Notes under the pieces: model-generated
Seen by the model: the letters and a program-made list of their open reading frames with translations, nothing else
Told to the model about the DNA's origin: nothing
Database searches by the model: none
Shown: one piece after another, positions 61,755 to 64,000 of the stretch
How positions within the stretch are numbered: position 1 is the first letter of the stretch
How the letters are laid out: every line of letters starts with the position of its first letter
DNA from: Pedobacter psychrodurus
GTDB lineage: Bacteria; Bacteroidota; Bacteroidia; Sphingobacteriales; Sphingobacteriaceae
Direction of reading: 5' to 3'
Assembly: GCF_004331735.1 (NCBI RefSeq)
Contig: NZ_SJSO01000003.1
Coordinates: 349,526-413,525 of the forward strand
Length of the DNA: 64,000 nt
Made by a program: the position numbers and the translations under genes

Positions 61755-62855
61755 TTAAACATTAAACCTGAAGTGCATGATGTCGCCATCTTCCACCACA
61801 TAGGTTTTTCCTTCAACACCTAATTTACCAGCATCTTTACACGCATTTTCAGAACCTAGAGTTACGAAATCGTTGTACTTGATTACCTCAGCACGGATAA
61901 ATCCTTTTTCGAAATCAGTGTGGATCACGCCAGCAGCTTGTGGCGCTGTAAAACCTTTTGTAATCGTCCAGGCTCTAACTTCTTGCACACCAGCGGTGAA
62001 ATAAGTGTAAAGATTTAATAATTTATAAGCCGTGCGGATCAATTTATTTACGCCAGATTCGGTTAAGCCTAAATCAGCTAAAAATTCCTCACGCTCTTCG
62101 TAGCTATCCAGTTCAGCAATTTCTGATTCAATTTTAGCAGAGATTACTAAAACTTCAGCATTTTCATCAGCAACGTTTGCTTTTACCAAATCAACATATT
62201 TATTACCGTTAATTACCGATGCCTCATCAACATTACAAACGTACATTACTGGCTTTTGCGTAAGTAGGCCTAAATCTTCAATAAAATCAAAATCATCTTG
62301 AGCCAATGCCGCAGTACGGATAGATTTACCAGCCTCTAAATGCGCTTTAACCATCGTTAAAATTTCATAAGTACGTTTAGCGTCTTTATCACCACCTGTT
62401 TTAGCCATTTTTTCTACCTTTTGAATACGTTTATCAACGGTATCCAAATCTTTAAGCTGTAGCTCAGTATCGATAATTTCTCGATCACGGATCGGATCAA
62501 CAGAACCATCAACGTGAATTACATTTCCATCATCAAAACAACGTAAAACGTGAATAATTGCATTGGTAGCACGGATATTTCCTAAAAACTGGTTTCCTAA
62601 GCCTTCACCTTTCGATGCACCTTTTACCAAACCCGCAATATCTACAATCTCAATCGTATTCGGTTGTACTTTGTTTGGTTTAACCAACTCAGCCAGTTTG
62701 GTTAATCTATCATCAGGTACTGTAATTACGCCAACATTGGGCTCAATAGTACAAAAGGGAAAGTTTGCAGCCTGCGCTTTTGCATTTGATAAACAGTTAA
62801 AAAGAGTCGATTTCCCAACATTTGGTAAACCAACTATACCACATTGTAATGCCAT
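61755..62855 (-). CDS. ychF: redox-regulated ATPase YchF
   Basis: A 366-aa Obg-family P-loop protein. G1 is GLPNVGKSTLFN; NVDEAS stands in for the usual NKxD, which favours ATP. The C-terminal TGS domain (FEKGFIRAEVIKYNDFV) is complete. A universal, ribosome-linked protein involved in stress responses. Full length, with its own terminator. Confidence 0.97.
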   Translation of the reverse strand: MALQCGIVGLPNVGKSTLFNCLSNAKAQAANFPFCTIEPNVGVITVPDDRLTKLAELVKPNKVQPNTIEIVDIAGLVKGASKGEGLGNQFLGNIRATNAIIHVLRCFDDGNVIHVDGSVDPIRDREIIDTELQLKDLDTVDKRIQKVEKMAKTGGDKDAKRTYEILTMVKAHLEAGKSIRTAALAQDDFDFIEDLGLLTQKPVMYVCNVDEASVINGNKYVDLVKANVADENAEVLVISAKIESEIAELDSYEEREEFLADLGLTESGVNKLIRTAYKLLNLYTYFTAGVQEVRAWTITKGFTAPQAAGVIHTDFEKGFIRAEVIKYNDFVTLGSENACKDAGKLGVEGKTYVVEDGDIMHFRFNV

Positions 62856-63081
62856 TATTTATTAGTCTTTAAGTCTTTAGTCCATAGTCTTTAGCCGGAA
62901 GTCAAATGGTTCATGTGCAATAGTTCATAGTCGATCGTTTTGTATCTTCCATTTTACCTTTCACATCTCCCATCTCCGCTAAAACCGCGCAAAGATAAGC
63001 TTTTAAAACCTTTATTTAAACTCTTGCTATTGTATGAAATCTATATTTTATCTAAGTTTAGCCCAAAATAGATAGAGATAA

Positions 63082-63546
63082 ATGGAAGATTTTGAAAATG
63101 AAGAGCCACAGGAATTAAAATTAGTAGTTACCGAAGAAATGCGGAGCTACTTTTATGATATGAGTAAATGGGCAAGATTTTTATCAGTTGTAGGTTTTGT
63201 TATCTCAGCATTTTTAACCTTAAGTTCGTTTGGAATAGGAGCTGCAATAACGGCAAATCCGGCAATGCTTAATCAATTAGGGCCATTGGCTAGTATCGGG
63301 GCAACTGGAATAACTATATTTTACCTGTTGTTGGCTTTACTCTTTTTTTACCCAAGTTTATTGTTGTTACGTTTTTCAGCTAAGGGCAAACAAGGTGTGC
63401 TGTTTGGCGATCAGGAAAATTTAAACGATGCCATTGCAAATGTAAAATCGCTTTTTAAATTTTGGGGAATACTCACCCTTGTATTGTTAGTAAGTTATTT
63501 TCTGTTAATTCTTGCAGTAGCCGTTAGTAGTGTGGGTATAAAATAA
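63082..63546 (+). CDS. DUF5362-like membrane protein
   Basis: A 154-aa protein: acidic start, four membrane spans (about 32-52, 70-90, 90-105 and 128-150) and YFYDMSKWARFLSVVGFVIS. Common near Bacteroidetes housekeeping genes. Function unknown. Confidence 0.75.
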   Translation: MEDFENEEPQELKLVVTEEMRSYFYDMSKWARFLSVVGFVISAFLTLSSFGIGAAITANPAMLNQLGPLASIGATGITIFYLLLALLFFYPSLLLLRFSAKGKQGVLFGDQENLNDAIANVKSLFKFWGILTLVLLVSYFLLILAVAVSSVGIK

Positions 63547-63626
63547 TAAATAGTATATACGTAAAAAGCCTCCTGATTTTAAAAGAGGGCACTGAAAAAG
63601 TAGACATAAAATGGTCTTCAAACAGA

Positions 63627-63666
63627 AAAGCGGATGAATAGCTCTTAAGAGTTTTTCATCCGCTTT
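63627..63666 (-). terminator. hairpin after the transposase gene
   Basis: Arms aaagcggatgaa / ttcatccgcttt, 12 bp each with a 16-base loop. It lies 115 bases after the transposase stop, near the element end. Confidence 0.55.
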
Positions 63667-63780
63667 CTTTTTTGAGGCATTTCATTTTTCTTATTTGATA
63701 ACGAACTTTACGTTCGACATTGAGAACTGGAGCACATTGTTAGTTTTTCCCAGAAGATTCTTTGGATTATTATCCTTTTT

Positions 63781-64000
63781 TTAGAATTTGAGGATTCTTT
63801 TAAGATTAACCACGAATATCGCAAGTGCACCTTGCATTTTCATGCTTTCCAGGCCATAGGAGTTCGCCCTGTCATATCCATGAACATTTTTCAATTCACT
63901 ATTTTTCGCCTCAATTTTATATCTGTGTCGTGATTTTTCCCTGAAGTACCCGCTTTGTTGGAATATTTCCTGCTCTTTATGCTCATCTGGTTTTATTGCG
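63781..64000 (-). CDS. IS1182-family transposase, C-terminal end only
   Basis: The last 72 residues are visible (GYFREKSRHRYKIEAKNSEL, then KMQGALAIFVVNLKRILKF). The KIEAKNSELK and GLESMKMQGAL pieces are typical for DDE transposases of the IS1182 group, with the last catalytic Glu in KIEAKN. The N-terminal part lies beyond the window. Confidence 0.85.
   Translation of the reverse strand, partial: AIKPDEHKEQEIFQQSGYFREKSRHRYKIEAKNSELKNVHGYDRANSYGLESMKMQGALAIFVVNLKRILKF

Larger units (their letters stand above)
63588..64000 (-). mobile_element. end of an IS1182-type element
   Basis: Begins near GCACTGAAAAAGTAGACA, a likely terminal repeat, and runs past the window edge. It holds the transposase tail below. 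Length and second end are unseen. Confidence 0.6.

Overview
The window looks like a Bacteroidetes chromosome of the Sphingobacteriaceae, most likely Pedobacter or a close relative. Support comes from Bacteroidetes-type -7 boxes (TAnnTTTG), short AT-rich leaders in place of strong Shine-Dalgarno sites, a GH43 lipoprotein, a DUF1080 protein, and a CTnDOT-like (type B) conjugation module. The genus is inferred from protein style, not from a marker gene.

Layout. 1-18.5 kb is a loosely packed chromosomal or accessory stretch with many decayed sequences: a 5'-cut alpha/beta hydrolase, a GH43 glycosidase, a DUF1080 protein followed by a truncated twin-arginine gene, beta-carbonic anhydrase, two zinc-free quinone reductase-like enzymes with an NTF2-like protein, two paralogous small GNAT proteins, a Crp-type regulator, a pirin, a bestrophin-like channel, an outer-membrane-type protein and an IS110 transposase remnant. 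Intergenic gaps here reach about 1 kb.

18.6-56.8 kb is an integrative and conjugative element (ICE) or its remains. On the left is an intact tRNA-Arg(CCG). On the right, 38 kb away and in the same orientation, are the 5' half of a second tRNA-Arg(CCG) and its promoter. The two share a 24-bp identical core plus upstream sequence. Inside, in order: two paralogous small DNA-binding-type proteins, a MobC-like accessory protein and relaxase, a ParA ATPase, a continuous transfer operon (two TraE, TraF, VirB4-type TraG, three tandem secreted paralogues, TraJ, TraK, a TraL-like protein, TraM, TraN, a VirD4-type coupling protein, an M23 peptidase, DUF4099/DUF3945-type proteins) ending at a UUCG-tetraloop terminator; then about 12 kb of cargo (an ECF41 sigma factor, a damaged flavin reductase, a monooxygenase-fold protein, quinone reductase, HxlR, Lrp, RidA, a PLP enzyme, PhzF, Crp, DoxX and an H1-like protein); then a maintenance module (a PUR-RadC N-domain fusion, SSB, DUF932, the start of a PRTRC cassette) that stops abruptly at a convergent Fic gene. 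I found no integrase or other DNA recombinase between the two tRNA copies, so the element is probably fixed or needs help in trans.

57-64 kb is ordinary chromosome: an AraC regulator, a cupin, the MgtE magnesium transporter, a HAD hydrolase, a repeat-rich spacer, the YchF ATPase, a DUF5362-like membrane protein and the end of an IS1182-type transposase cut by the window edge.

Most worth a second look: the Fic protein with an AbiEi-antitoxin-like N-terminal region preceded by four degenerate repeats of about 24 bp; the three tandem secreted paralogues directly after VirB4; the PUR-RadC fusion without a protease domain; the 34-bp operator dyad between hxlR and phzF; the tRNA 5'-half attachment geometry without an integrase; and the GTTAC-rich spacer beside the relaxase gene. 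All functions are read from motifs and family memory; no database search was run.
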